Assembly: GCA_964369955.1 (NCBI GenBank)
Contig: CAYJFQ010000010.1
Location: 1-49,484 of the forward strand
Length of the DNA: 49,484 nucleotides
Source: CAYJFQ01 sp964369955
GTDB taxonomy: Bacteria > Bacillota_I > Bacilli_A > Erysipelotrichales > Erysipelotrichaceae
Direction: 5' to 3'
Of this stretch, positions 32,232 to 39,876 are shown piece by piece. The notes below the pieces were generated by a model, which saw nothing but the letters and a program-made list of their open reading frames with translations, was not told the DNA's origin and did not search any database. Numbering within the stretch: position 1 is the first letter of the stretch; each line of letters starts with the position of its first letter. Both the position numbers and the translations under genes were made by a program.

Positions 32232-32860
32232 TAGGCAAACACCTCCATAGCTAACTTAGCTGCTGCTTCTGTAAATACTACATTTTCAGCATTCATTACA
32301 TCATAAACATTCACACCTTCTACAGACAACATAGCTGCATTAGGAATGTTACGTAATGATAACCAAGTATTTTCAAAATTTTCTGCATAAGAAACTACGA
32401 ATAATGTCTTACGAGCTAACTTTAAATTTTCCATTACTTTTACAAAATCTTTAGTTTTAGGAGTTTCCATTGTGAACTTGTCAACAACAATTAACCCATT
32501 ATCTAAAACTTTCTGACTTAATACACTTTTAATTGCTAATCGTCTAACTTTTTTATTTAAACGATAAGCATAACTTCTTGGAGTAGGACCGAAGGCAACT
32601 CCTCCACCTCTCCATTGAACAGCTCTAGTAGAACCTTGACGAGCACGACCTGTACCTTTTTGACGGTAAGGCTTACGTCCGCCACCTCTTACTTCGCTAC
32701 GGTTCTTAGTATCAGCTGTACCTTGACGCTCACAAGCTTTTTGCATAACTACTGCATCAAACATAACTTGTTTATTAGGAGTAATCCCAAAAATTTCATC
32801 AGCTAAATCAATTGATCCAACTTTAGCGCCTTCTTGACTTAAAATATCTAATTTAGGCAT
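32231..32860 (-). CDS. rplD: 50S ribosomal protein L4
   Basis: 209 residues; the tunnel loop is recognisable in GGGRKPYRQKGTGRARQGS, followed by GGVAFGPTPRSYAY. L4 is also the autoregulator of S10 operons in some bacteria. It follows rplC by three bases. Confidence 0.97.
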   Translation of the reverse strand: MPKLDILSQEGAKVGSIDLADEIFGITPNKQVMFDAVVMQKACERQGTADTKNRSEVRGGGRKPYRQKGTGRARQGSTRAVQWRGGGVAFGPTPRSYAYRLNKKVRRLAIKSVLSQKVLDNGLIVVDKFTMETPKTKDFVKVMENLKLARKTLFVVSYAENFENTWLSLRNIPNAAMLSVEGVNVYDVMNAENVVFTEAAAKLAMEVFA

Positions 32861-32863
32861 CGA

Positions 32864-33580
32864 TTATTCTCCTTTCGCTTCTTCAGTAGCAGTTTCAACA
32901 ACCGCTTCTTCAACATAAGACACTAATGATTTAGGATTAATGCCTTTAACCTTCTTAACAGTTGAAGTTACAATCACAAGACCTCTTTTAGGTCCTGGAA
33001 CATTTCCTTTAATTAAGATGTAGTTATTTTCAACATCTACTTTAATTACTTCTAATCTTTGGTTTGTAGTAGTTAAACCACCTTCTTGACCAGCCATTGC
33101 TCTACCTTTATTAATAACCCCGTTATTACGTCCGATAGTTGCTAATGAACCTAATCCACGGTGATGTCCCGAACCATGTGATGCAGGACCTAAATGTTGG
33201 TTGTTACGATAAACAGCACCCATAAATCCTTTACCTTTTGAAGTTCCACAAACATCTACAAATTCACCAGCTGTAAAGATATCAACCTTTACTTCATTTC
33301 CAACTTCTAATTGCTCAGCCATTTCGTTAGATCTAATTTCTTTAATATAACGTTTTGGAGCAGTGTTAGCTTTTTTAACATGACCCATTAAAGGTTTGTT
33401 AGCTCTTTTTTCACTTATGTCTTCTAGTCCTAATTGAACTGCAACATAACCATCATTCTCAACACTCTTCTTTTGTAATACAACATTGGGAGTAGCTTCA
33501 ACAACAGTTACAGGGATCAAAACACCATCATTAGTGAATACTTGAGTCATTCCTAATTTACGTCCTAAAATTCCTTTCAT
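32864..33580 (-). CDS. rplC: 50S ribosomal protein L3
   Basis: 238 residues: MKGILGRKLGMTQVFTNDG and ASHGSGHHRGLGSLAT. The C-terminus carries about 20 extra acidic residues (SYVEEAVVETATEEAKGE) past the normal end. Confidence 0.97.
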   Translation of the reverse strand: MKGILGRKLGMTQVFTNDGVLIPVTVVEATPNVVLQKKSVENDGYVAVQLGLEDISEKRANKPLMGHVKKANTAPKRYIKEIRSNEMAEQLEVGNEVKVDIFTAGEFVDVCGTSKGKGFMGAVYRNNQHLGPASHGSGHHRGLGSLATIGRNNGVINKGRAMAGQEGGLTTTNQRLEVIKVDVENNYILIKGNVPGPKRGLVIVTSTVKKVKGINPKSLVSYVEEAVVETATEEAKGE

Positions 33581-33593
33581 AATTGAACCTCCC

Positions 33594-33905
33594 TTACAGC
33601 TTGATTTCGATATCTACACCACTTGGCAAATCTAAACGACTTAAAGCGTCAATAGTTTGCGCAGAAGGTCCGATAATCTCAATCAAACGTTTATGCGTAC
33701 GCATTTCAAACTGCTCACGAGAATCCTTATACTTATGAACAGCTCTAATAACTGTTACCACTTGTTTTTCAGTTGGTAGTGGTACTGGACCAACGATCTT
33801 TTTTGCTCCATGATCTAAAGCCGCTTTAACAATCTTCTCTGCACTTGCATCTAAGATACGATGTTCATAAGCTTTTAATCTGATACGAACAATATTTTTT
33901 GCCAT
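33594..33905 (-). CDS. rpsJ: 30S ribosomal protein S10
   Basis: First gene of the cluster. The frame is open to 33929, but MAKNIVRIRLKAYEHR at 33905 is the family start and has AAGGAGG in front. The product is 103 residues with GPVPLPTEKQ and REQFEMRTHKRLI. Confidence 0.98.
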   Translation of the reverse strand: MAKNIVRIRLKAYEHRILDASAEKIVKAALDHGAKKIVGPVPLPTEKQVVTVIRAVHKYKDSREQFEMRTHKRLIEIIGPSAQTIDALSRLDLPSGVDIEIKL

Positions 33906-34018
33906 GATAATTCCTCCTTGTCTATTCATGATAGACCCGCTCCCATACGAATACCCCGACTACGCCCATGACAACGACTTTCAGCGTGTCAGCAACCTCG
34001 CAGTTCTACACGGATGCA
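33906..34018 (-). promoter_or_regulatory. structured leader of the S10 cluster
   Basis: About 113 untranslated bases between the predicted start near 34018 and rpsJ, clearly richer in G and C than the rest of the intergenic DNA. Possible stems include CGTGT/ACACG, GACA-CG/CG-TTGTC and, just before the ribosome site, GTCTAT-CATGA-ATAGAC. This looks like a ribosomal-protein leader, probably autoregulatory, but I cannot assign it to a named family. Confidence 0.55.
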
Positions 34019-34024
34019 AAATGT

Positions 34025-34053
34025 ATTATATAAGAAATATCTTAATAAATCAA
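34025..34053 (-). promoter_or_regulatory. promoter of the S10-spc-alpha cluster
   Basis: Minus-strand -35 TTGATT (34048-34053), 17-base spacer, -10 TATAAT (34025-34030). It is the only clear promoter seen for the whole ribosomal cluster of about 14 kb. Confidence 0.8.
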
Positions 34054-34137
34054 CACTTTTTTAAAGAAAAAATAAATAAATAAATTTCTTAATAAAACTA
34101 CTATTTATCACTCAATTTAACCATCACAGTTACAAAC

Positions 34138-34164
34138 AAAAAGGGAATCTGCAGATTCCCTTTT
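34138..34164. terminator. bidirectional-looking intrinsic terminator
   Basis: The 18-base perfect palindrome GGGAATCTGCAGATTCCC (34143-34160) is flanked by five A and four T. On the minus strand it ends the short-ORF transcript that starts near 34885; no plus-strand gene precedes it. Confidence 0.85.
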
Positions 34165-34512
34165 CAATTCTAATTCTAATTATATTTTCTATATTTAACA
34201 ACCGACCCAATCAATAAATAATTATTAACTATTAAAATTAAGAACAACTCACTTAAACTTCTATCATTAATACATAACATCTAAATAAGTTAGTCATAAT
34301 CACAATAATACAACAAATAATATTATAATAAAACATTAACTATAATACTTGCAGCTGCCGATTGGACTTCTGGCTGTTAATATCAAAGATCACTATAAAC
34401 ATAATACTTAATCTCAAAATTTGTTAACCTATGATTTTTAAATCTTTATTTATAGTCCTTTCTATATAATATGCTTAATTATTAACAAACTTTGATAGAA
34501 CTCTATTATTTT

Positions 34513-34563
34513 TGGTGGCATTTACTTTTACCTCCTATTTCTATATTAAAGATTGCTCTTTAT
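34513..34563 (-). repeat. 51-bp direct repeat, copy 1, carrying a ribosome site and start codon
   Basis: Identical over 51 bases to 34625-34675. On the minus strand it contains AATAGGAGGTAAAAGTAAATGCCACCA-type order: AGGAGG, nine bases, then ATG-CCA-CCA. From this start (34521) a 19-codon frame runs to 34462 (MPPKIIEFYQSLLIIKHII). Whether it is translated is unknown. Confidence 0.8.
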
Positions 34564-34624
34564 GTTGAAACATCCAAGTTATCCTTACTTATTAAGTAAG
34601 ATACTTCTAAATAATTGTCAATCC

Positions 34625-34675
34625 TGGTGGCATTTACTTTTACCTCCTATTTCTATATTAAAGATTGCTCTTTAT
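34625..34675 (-). repeat. 51-bp direct repeat, copy 2, carrying a ribosome site and start codon
   Basis: Second copy, offset 112 bases, and the first to be transcribed. Its ATG at 34633 opens an eight-codon frame, MPPGLTII, to 34607. Past the identical part the two copies stay loosely similar for some 25 bases, so the original duplicated unit was longer. A CTTACTT/AAGTAAG inverted repeat (34584-34600) lies between the copies. Confidence 0.8.
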
Positions 34676-34720
34676 ATTAAAGCACTTAATCCATGCTTAT
34701 CATCAAGATTTGCCTTAATG

Positions 34721-34825
34721 TTAATTAAAATAATTATAAATCGTCACACCTACTACAAAAGCTATAAGAATTATGGGAACTAGTCTATCGCTATCAGCAG
34801 ATGTGAAAATATATTCTCTTTTCAT
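34721..34825 (-). CDS. 34-residue single-segment membrane peptide
   Basis: An ORF below usual length limits, starting MKREYIFTSADSDRLV, with a hydrophobic segment of about 16 residues (VPIILIAFVVGVTIY) at 16-30 and a short polar end. It has a proper ribosome site, AGAGGTGA, seven bases before the ATG, and a perfect consensus promoter about 65 bases upstream. Small single-span proteins of this shape include type I toxins and small membrane-complex subunits; no family is recognised. Coding is likely but unproved. Confidence 0.55.
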   Translation of the reverse strand: MKREYIFTSADSDRLVPIILIAFVVGVTIYNYFN

Positions 34826-34891
34826 AAGAATCACCTCTTCATTTTAACTATTGAACTAATAAGATTTACACTCTATTGTGTTGTTACTCAC

Positions 34892-34919
34892 ATTATACAT
34901 TAATTAATATAGATGTCAA
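34892..34919 (-). promoter_or_regulatory. perfect consensus promoter of the short-ORF transcript
   Basis: Minus-strand TTGACA (34914-34919), 16-base spacer, TATAAT (34892-34897): both hexamers match the sigma-70/SigA consensus at every base. It reads toward the 34-residue ORF and the two repeats; no larger gene lies before the terminator at 34138. Confidence 0.8.
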
Positions 34920-35072
34920 TTAATACTATCTCAAATAATTAAATATTTAAAATTAACAATTTATACAAGTTATCACCTATCACTTTTCAATGAAGAAATC
35001 ATTAATAATCACAAACAATATTATCTTTTAATAGCTATAGATTTTTGTTAAAATTTAACAAGAGGTATAAAT

Positions 35073-36065
35073 ATGAAAGCTACAATAAAAGATGTTGCTA
35101 AACTAGCTGGTGTAGTCCCGAGCACAGTAACAAAGGTTTTAAAAAACTACGACAACATCTCAGACTCCACTAAAGAAAAAGTTTTAGCTGCAGTAAAAGA
35201 ACTCAACTATATTCCAAACTTCTATGCATCAGGCCTGTCGAGTAAGAATAATACTAAAGTGGCATTATATGTTTATATTAATGACCAAAAACAAGCAGTT
35301 GATGAAATAAATATGCAATACATCTTAGGAGCTTTCAGCAAAAGCAATGCTCTAAACATCGAAATTGTAACCATCTTTAACCAAAGTGTTACTCACTACA
35401 CAGCCAGTGAACTAACTGGTTATTTAATATCACAAGGAATTAATGCCTTAATTGTTTGCGGCTTAAACAAGGAAGACTCAACTATCCTATCGCTTATCGA
35501 TGAACAAAAATTTTTCATCACCGTAATTGATGCTCCAATTCATAATACTAGAACTTCAAGTGTAATGGTAGATCATAAAAATGGTCAATACGACGTCGCA
35601 GAAAAACTAATTGCTGAAGACGGTTGTAAAAAGATGCTTTACTTAGCTGGCAAGAAAAACGGTTATGTAACCGATATAAGAATTGATGGTATTAAAAAAC
35701 TACAAAAAAAGTACAAATTCCAACTAGATATATTGCATGCCGATTTCAGCGAGAAAAAAGCTTATGATATTACAGTTAGTAGAGGCAAAAATTATGACAC
35801 CATTGTTTGCGCTTCAGATCTAATGGCGATTGGTGTAATCAATGCCTTAAAGCATTTAAACATCTATAAAAAATGTTGTGGTTACGATGGAATCACATTA
35901 ATGGCCTATGTTGGACAGGAAGTATATACTTGTCGTCAAGACTTTTATGAAATAGCTCGTTGTGCCGTTGAAGAAATAGCGCACCTACTAGATGGAGATG
36001 TGGGTAAAGCAGTCCTTTTGCCTTACGAGGTTACTACTCTTAAGTATCAAGATATTATTACTTAA
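35073..36065 (+). CDS. LacI-family transcriptional regulator, MalR-like
   Basis: 330 residues. The N-terminal helix-turn-helix is TIKDVAKLAGVVPSTVTKVL (4-23), followed by a hinge (YIPNFYASGLSSKN) and a periplasmic-binding-like sensor domain ending CASDLMAIGVINAL. An AAGAGG ribosome site precedes the ATG. It lies 65 bases ahead of the phosphorylase gene and next to the maltodextrin cluster. It is the natural candidate to bind the GAAAACGTTTTC palindromes at 36085 and 44675. The effector is probably maltose or a maltodextrin, by inference. A weak -10, TAAAAT, is at 35049. Confidence 0.88.
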   Translation: MKATIKDVAKLAGVVPSTVTKVLKNYDNISDSTKEKVLAAVKELNYIPNFYASGLSSKNNTKVALYVYINDQKQAVDEINMQYILGAFSKSNALNIEIVTIFNQSVTHYTASELTGYLISQGINALIVCGLNKEDSTILSLIDEQKFFITVIDAPIHNTRTSSVMVDHKNGQYDVAEKLIAEDGCKKMLYLAGKKNGYVTDIRIDGIKKLQKKYKFQLDILHADFSEKKAYDITVSRGKNYDTIVCASDLMAIGVINALKHLNIYKKCCGYDGITLMAYVGQEVYTCRQDFYEIARCAVEEIAHLLDGDVGKAVLLPYEVTTLKYQDIIT

Positions 36066-36080
36066 AAAGATACTTTTTAC

Positions 36081-36109
36081 TTGTGGAAAACGTTTTCCTA
36101 TGCTAATGT
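36081..36109 (+). promoter_or_regulatory. promoter of the phosphorylase gene with MalR-type operator
   Basis: A -35 TTGTGG (36081-36086), 17-base spacer and weak -10 TAATGT preceded by TG one base ahead. The spacer is filled by the perfect palindrome GGAAAACGTTTTCC (36085-36098), so a bound LacI-family repressor would exclude RNA polymerase. Confidence 0.65.
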
Positions 36110-36130
36110 AACATTGTGAGGTAAAACACT

Positions 36131-38383
36131 ATGAACTACAAAATTAATTTAGAGAATTATCTTAGTAAGCCTATCAACGTATCTAGCAATGAAGAGTTGT
36201 ATGTAGCTTTACTTAACTATATAAAAGATGTTAGTAAAACAGTGGAGCATAACTCAGGCAATAGAAAATTATATTACATCAGTGCAGAGTTTCTAATTGG
36301 TAAACTACTTTCAAATAATTTGATTAACTTAGGCATTAGAGAAGATGTATCCGAACTATTAAAAAGCAACGGAAAAGATTTAAATGAAATTGAAGAAGTT
36401 GAGTTAGAGCCTTCACTAGGAAATGGTGGTCTTGGAAGATTGGCTGCATGTTTCTTAGATTCAATTTCAACACTGGGATTAAATGGTGATGGCATGGGAT
36501 TAAATTATCATTTTGGTCTATTCAAGCAATTATTTGAAAACAACAAACAAATTGAAATTAAAAATGATTGGATCACAAATGACTCTTGGTTAATTGATAC
36601 TGAATCATCATTTGTTGTCCCTTTCAAAAACTTTGATTTAAAAGCTAAGTTATATGATATCGATGTAATAGGTTACCACAATAATAAAAACAAATTACAC
36701 TTATTTGACGTTGAAACAATTGATGAATCAATTGTTAAAGAAAACATTAGCTTTGATAAAACCGCAATTGAAAAGAACTTAACATTGTTTTTATATCCAG
36801 ATGATAGTGACGAGAACGGACATCTATTGAGAATCTATCAACAATATTTCTTAGTAAGTTGTAGTGCTCAATATATAATTAATGAATTGAAAAAAGAAAG
36901 TAAACCATTAAAAGAAATGGACAAGTATGTTGTCATTCAAATAAATGACACTCATCCTTCTTTAGTTATTCCTGAATTAATCAGACTATTAATGGCAGAA
37001 GGGATAAGCATGCAACAGGCAACTGAAATAGTTTCTAAAACATGCGCCTATACTAATCACACTATCCTTCAAGAAGCGCTTGAAAAATGGCCTTATAAAT
37101 ACTTGCAGCAAGTTACTCCGCTATTAATGGATATCATCGACTATTTAGACAAAAAAATAAAAGCTATCTACAGAGATGAAAACTTACACATTATCGACAA
37201 AAATAGCTTAGTTCACATGGCGCGCTTAGACATCCATTATTGTTTCTCAGTAAACGGAGTAGCCGCAATTCATACTGATATTTTAAAGAATACCGAACTA
37301 AAACAATTTAATAAAATTTATCCTACTAAATTCAACAATAAAACTAACGGGATTACCTTCAGACGTTGGTTATTGCACTCTAATCCTGAGTTGACTAACT
37401 ACATAGCTTCATTAATAGGCGATGGCTTTAAAACAAATGCAGATGAATTAGAAAAATTACTAGTTTATAAAAATGACAAGAAAGTCTTAAATGATATTTA
37501 TCAAATTAAACACCTTAAAAAACAACAACTAGCTAAAGTTATTTTAGAAAAAGAAAATATTACGATTGATCCTAATTCAGTAATATCTATTCAAATTAAA
37601 AGATTACATGAATATAAGCGTCAACAAATGAACGCTCTATACATTATTTATAAATATCTTGAAATTAAAAAAGGCATTATTCCTACTAGACCAATAACTA
37701 TGATATTTGGCGCTAAGGCTGCACCTGCATATTACATGGCAAAAAATATTATCCATTTGTTACTTTCGTTAAGCAAATTAATAAGAGATGATGTAGAAGT
37801 TTCTAAATATTTAAATGTTGTAATGGTAGAAAACTACAATGTTACTTATGCTGAAAAATTAATTACTGCAGCTGATATTTCTGAACAAATATCTTTAGCT
37901 TCAAAAGAAGCTAGCGGTACTGGTAATATGAAGTTTATGTTAAATGGTGCCGTAACTTTAGGAACCTTAGATGGAGCTAATGTTGAAATTAGTGAACTAG
38001 TGGAAGATAATATCTATTTATTTGGCGAGAAAGCCGAACAAGTAATTAAACATTACGAAAATAAAGATTATATAAGTAAAGAATATTACACCAACAGCAA
38101 TTCAATTAAAGCAGTTCTAGACTTTATTATTTCTAAGGAGTTAAAGGCAATTGGAGATGTCGAAACTTTAACTGCTTTATATAATGAATTATTAAATAAA
38201 GACTGGTTTATGACATTGCTTGATTTGGAAGATTATATTAAAACAAAAGATCAAATGATCAAGGATTATGAAGATAAAGAAAGATGGGAAAAAATGATGT
38301 TGGTTAATATTGCCAAAGCTGGATTTTTCTCAAGTGATCGCACAATAAAGGAATATAATAGAGATATTTGGAAGTTAAAATAA
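36131..38383 (+). CDS. glgP: glycogen/maltodextrin phosphorylase
   Basis: Releases glucose-1-phosphate from the ends of alpha-1,4-glucans using phosphate and pyridoxal phosphate. 750 residues, within the family range. EPSLGNGGLGRLAACFLDS lies near 95-113; the cofactor lysine is K601 in EASGTGNMKF, followed by NGAVTLGTLDGANVEI. QIKRLHEYKRQ is also diagnostic. GTGAGG lies before the ATG. An operator for a LacI-type repressor overlaps its promoter. With the amylomaltase opposite it forms the cytosolic maltodextrin route; it could equally be called MalP. Confidence 0.95.
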   Translation: MNYKINLENYLSKPINVSSNEELYVALLNYIKDVSKTVEHNSGNRKLYYISAEFLIGKLLSNNLINLGIREDVSELLKSNGKDLNEIEEVELEPSLGNGGLGRLAACFLDSISTLGLNGDGMGLNYHFGLFKQLFENNKQIEIKNDWITNDSWLIDTESSFVVPFKNFDLKAKLYDIDVIGYHNNKNKLHLFDVETIDESIVKENISFDKTAIEKNLTLFLYPDDSDENGHLLRIYQQYFLVSCSAQYIINELKKESKPLKEMDKYVVIQINDTHPSLVIPELIRLLMAEGISMQQATEIVSKTCAYTNHTILQEALEKWPYKYLQQVTPLLMDIIDYLDKKIKAIYRDENLHIIDKNSLVHMARLDIHYCFSVNGVAAIHTDILKNTELKQFNKIYPTKFNNKTNGITFRRWLLHSNPELTNYIASLIGDGFKTNADELEKLLVYKNDKKVLNDIYQIKHLKKQQLAKVILEKENITIDPNSVISIQIKRLHEYKRQQMNALYIIYKYLEIKKGIIPTRPITMIFGAKAAPAYYMAKNIIHLLLSLSKLIRDDVEVSKYLNVVMVENYNVTYAEKLITAADISEQISLASKEASGTGNMKFMLNGAVTLGTLDGANVEISELVEDNIYLFGEKAEQVIKHYENKDYISKEYYTNSNSIKAVLDFIISKELKAIGDVETLTALYNELLNKDWFMTLLDLEDYIKTKDQMIKDYEDKERWEKMMLVNIAKAGFFSSDRTIKEYNRDIWKLK

Positions 38384-38417
38384 AAAAGTTGATACTTAGT
38401 TTAGTATCAACTTTTTT
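38382..38417. terminator. bidirectional terminator between glgP and malQ
   Basis: AAAAAAGTTGATACT and AGTATCAACTTTTTT form a 15-bp stem with a 6-base loop. With A-runs on one side and T-runs on the other it serves both converging genes. Confidence 0.95.
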
Positions 38418-38432
38418 GATGTATTAAATATT

Positions 38433-39875
38433 CTATCTATTTGATTGAAGTATCATTTCTTTTAATGTTTCAATTCTGTCTTCAAATTCTTTATAGGAGT
38501 TGATTTTCCATTCCCAGTTAGGTGTTCCTACAGTCCCGGGGAAATTAATTCTTGATTTATCATCTTTTTGTAAAATATCTGACATTGGCAAGATAACCAT
38601 ACATGCTTTAGTGTTTAAGGAGTATTGCATCATTTTATCAACTATCCCTTTATTAGTTATCTTCTCCCTCTTAAAAAAATTACGCATTTTAGTCTTATAA
38701 TCCTTATCTAAATTACGATACCAAAATTTGATTGTTTCGTTGTCATGTGTACCAGTATAGGCTAATACTCTTTCTATATCTAACATTTCATTAACCGGGT
38801 CAAAAGAGTGTTGAACAATTCTCATCCCTATTAAATTGAAATGGTCTCTTAACATTAGAACTTCAGGTCTTAAATCACCTAAATCTTCAACAACTATTCT
38901 AATATTTGGGTATACTTCAAATATTCTTTCAAATAAAGCGTAACCTGGTGCTTCTATCCAATCTCCAACTTTTGCAGTTGGGCAACTTGCCGGAATTTTC
39001 CAATAAGTATCGAAAGCTCTAAAGTGATCGATTCTTGTGATATCGAATAAAGAATCACAATAATTTAGACGATCTAACCAAAATTTGAAACCGTCTTTTT
39101 CTAGTTGTTGCCAATCATAGATAGGATTACCCCATCTTTGCCCGTCTTCACTAAAGAAATCTGGTGGACACCCTGCAATAAAATTGGGTTCTCCTTCTTT
39201 GTTTAATAAGAAGCCTTTTTGGTATGACCAAACATCTAATGAGTCAATTCCAACATAAATAGGGATATCCCCCATTATTTCGATGCCATTATTATTAGCA
39301 TAAGTTTTTAACTTCATCCATTGTTTATATAAAATATATTGGATAAATAACTCATAATTAATTTTATTTTTAAACTTACTTAAATCATCACTTTTATTTT
39401 CGATCCATTGTTTATAGAATTTAGGCCATGTGTTCCATAACTTTAAACTATTTTCTTTTTTAAAGGTAATAAACACTGCATAGTCATAGACCCATGGAAG
39501 TTTAATGAACTCTTGGTAATCTTGACAGTTTGAATCAAAGCTTAAGTAAGCTTTCTTTAAGTATTTTTCTTTGTATTTTCTTACTTTATCATAGTGTATT
39601 TTTCTACTGTTTGTGTAGTAAGGTTTAACTGATTCTAGATATCCTTTTTTTACCAATAAATCTAATCCAATATATAACTCGTCCATCGCATATGAAGAGT
39701 ATGGTTGATATGGAGAATTCCCATAGCCTAATGGATTTAGGGGTAATATTTGCCATATTTTTATATTTGTTTTTTTGCACAAATCAATAAATTCATAACT
39801 TGTTTTACCAAAATCTCCAATACCATAGTTAGAAGGTAATGAAGCTACCGGCATTAATATTCCTGCTTTTCGCAT
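38433..39875 (-). CDS. malQ: 4-alpha-glucanotransferase (amylomaltase)
   Basis: GH77 enzyme that transfers glucan segments between maltodextrins, making chains long enough for phosphorylase and releasing glucose. 480 residues; GIGDFG and NPLGYGNSPYQPYS near the N-terminus, nucleophile D283 in RIDHFRAF, acid/base E330 in VVEDLG, and D378 in THDNE. It follows the alpha-amylase gene by one base and ends the malE-malF-malG-amylase-malQ operon. Confidence 0.96.
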   Translation of the reverse strand: MRKAGILMPVASLPSNYGIGDFGKTSYEFIDLCKKTNIKIWQILPLNPLGYGNSPYQPYSSYAMDELYIGLDLLVKKGYLESVKPYYTNSRKIHYDKVRKYKEKYLKKAYLSFDSNCQDYQEFIKLPWVYDYAVFITFKKENSLKLWNTWPKFYKQWIENKSDDLSKFKNKINYELFIQYILYKQWMKLKTYANNNGIEIMGDIPIYVGIDSLDVWSYQKGFLLNKEGEPNFIAGCPPDFFSEDGQRWGNPIYDWQQLEKDGFKFWLDRLNYCDSLFDITRIDHFRAFDTYWKIPASCPTAKVGDWIEAPGYALFERIFEVYPNIRIVVEDLGDLRPEVLMLRDHFNLIGMRIVQHSFDPVNEMLDIERVLAYTGTHDNETIKFWYRNLDKDYKTKMRNFFKREKITNKGIVDKMMQYSLNTKACMVILPMSDILQKDDKSRINFPGTVGTPNWEWKINSYKEFEDRIETLKEMILQSNR

Positions 39876-39876
39876 T

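Noticed and set aside
34333..34390. Possible antisense RNA promoter (plus-strand TATAAT near 34342) opposite the short-ORF transcript
   Set aside because: No acceptable -35 at the right distance and no terminator, so an antisense partner cannot be supported from sequence.
34553..34783. 76-residue plus-strand frame in the gap upstream of the LacI gene
   Set aside because: It has no ribosome site or promoter, and it is antisense to the repeated start modules and the 34-residue ORF, which have better signals.
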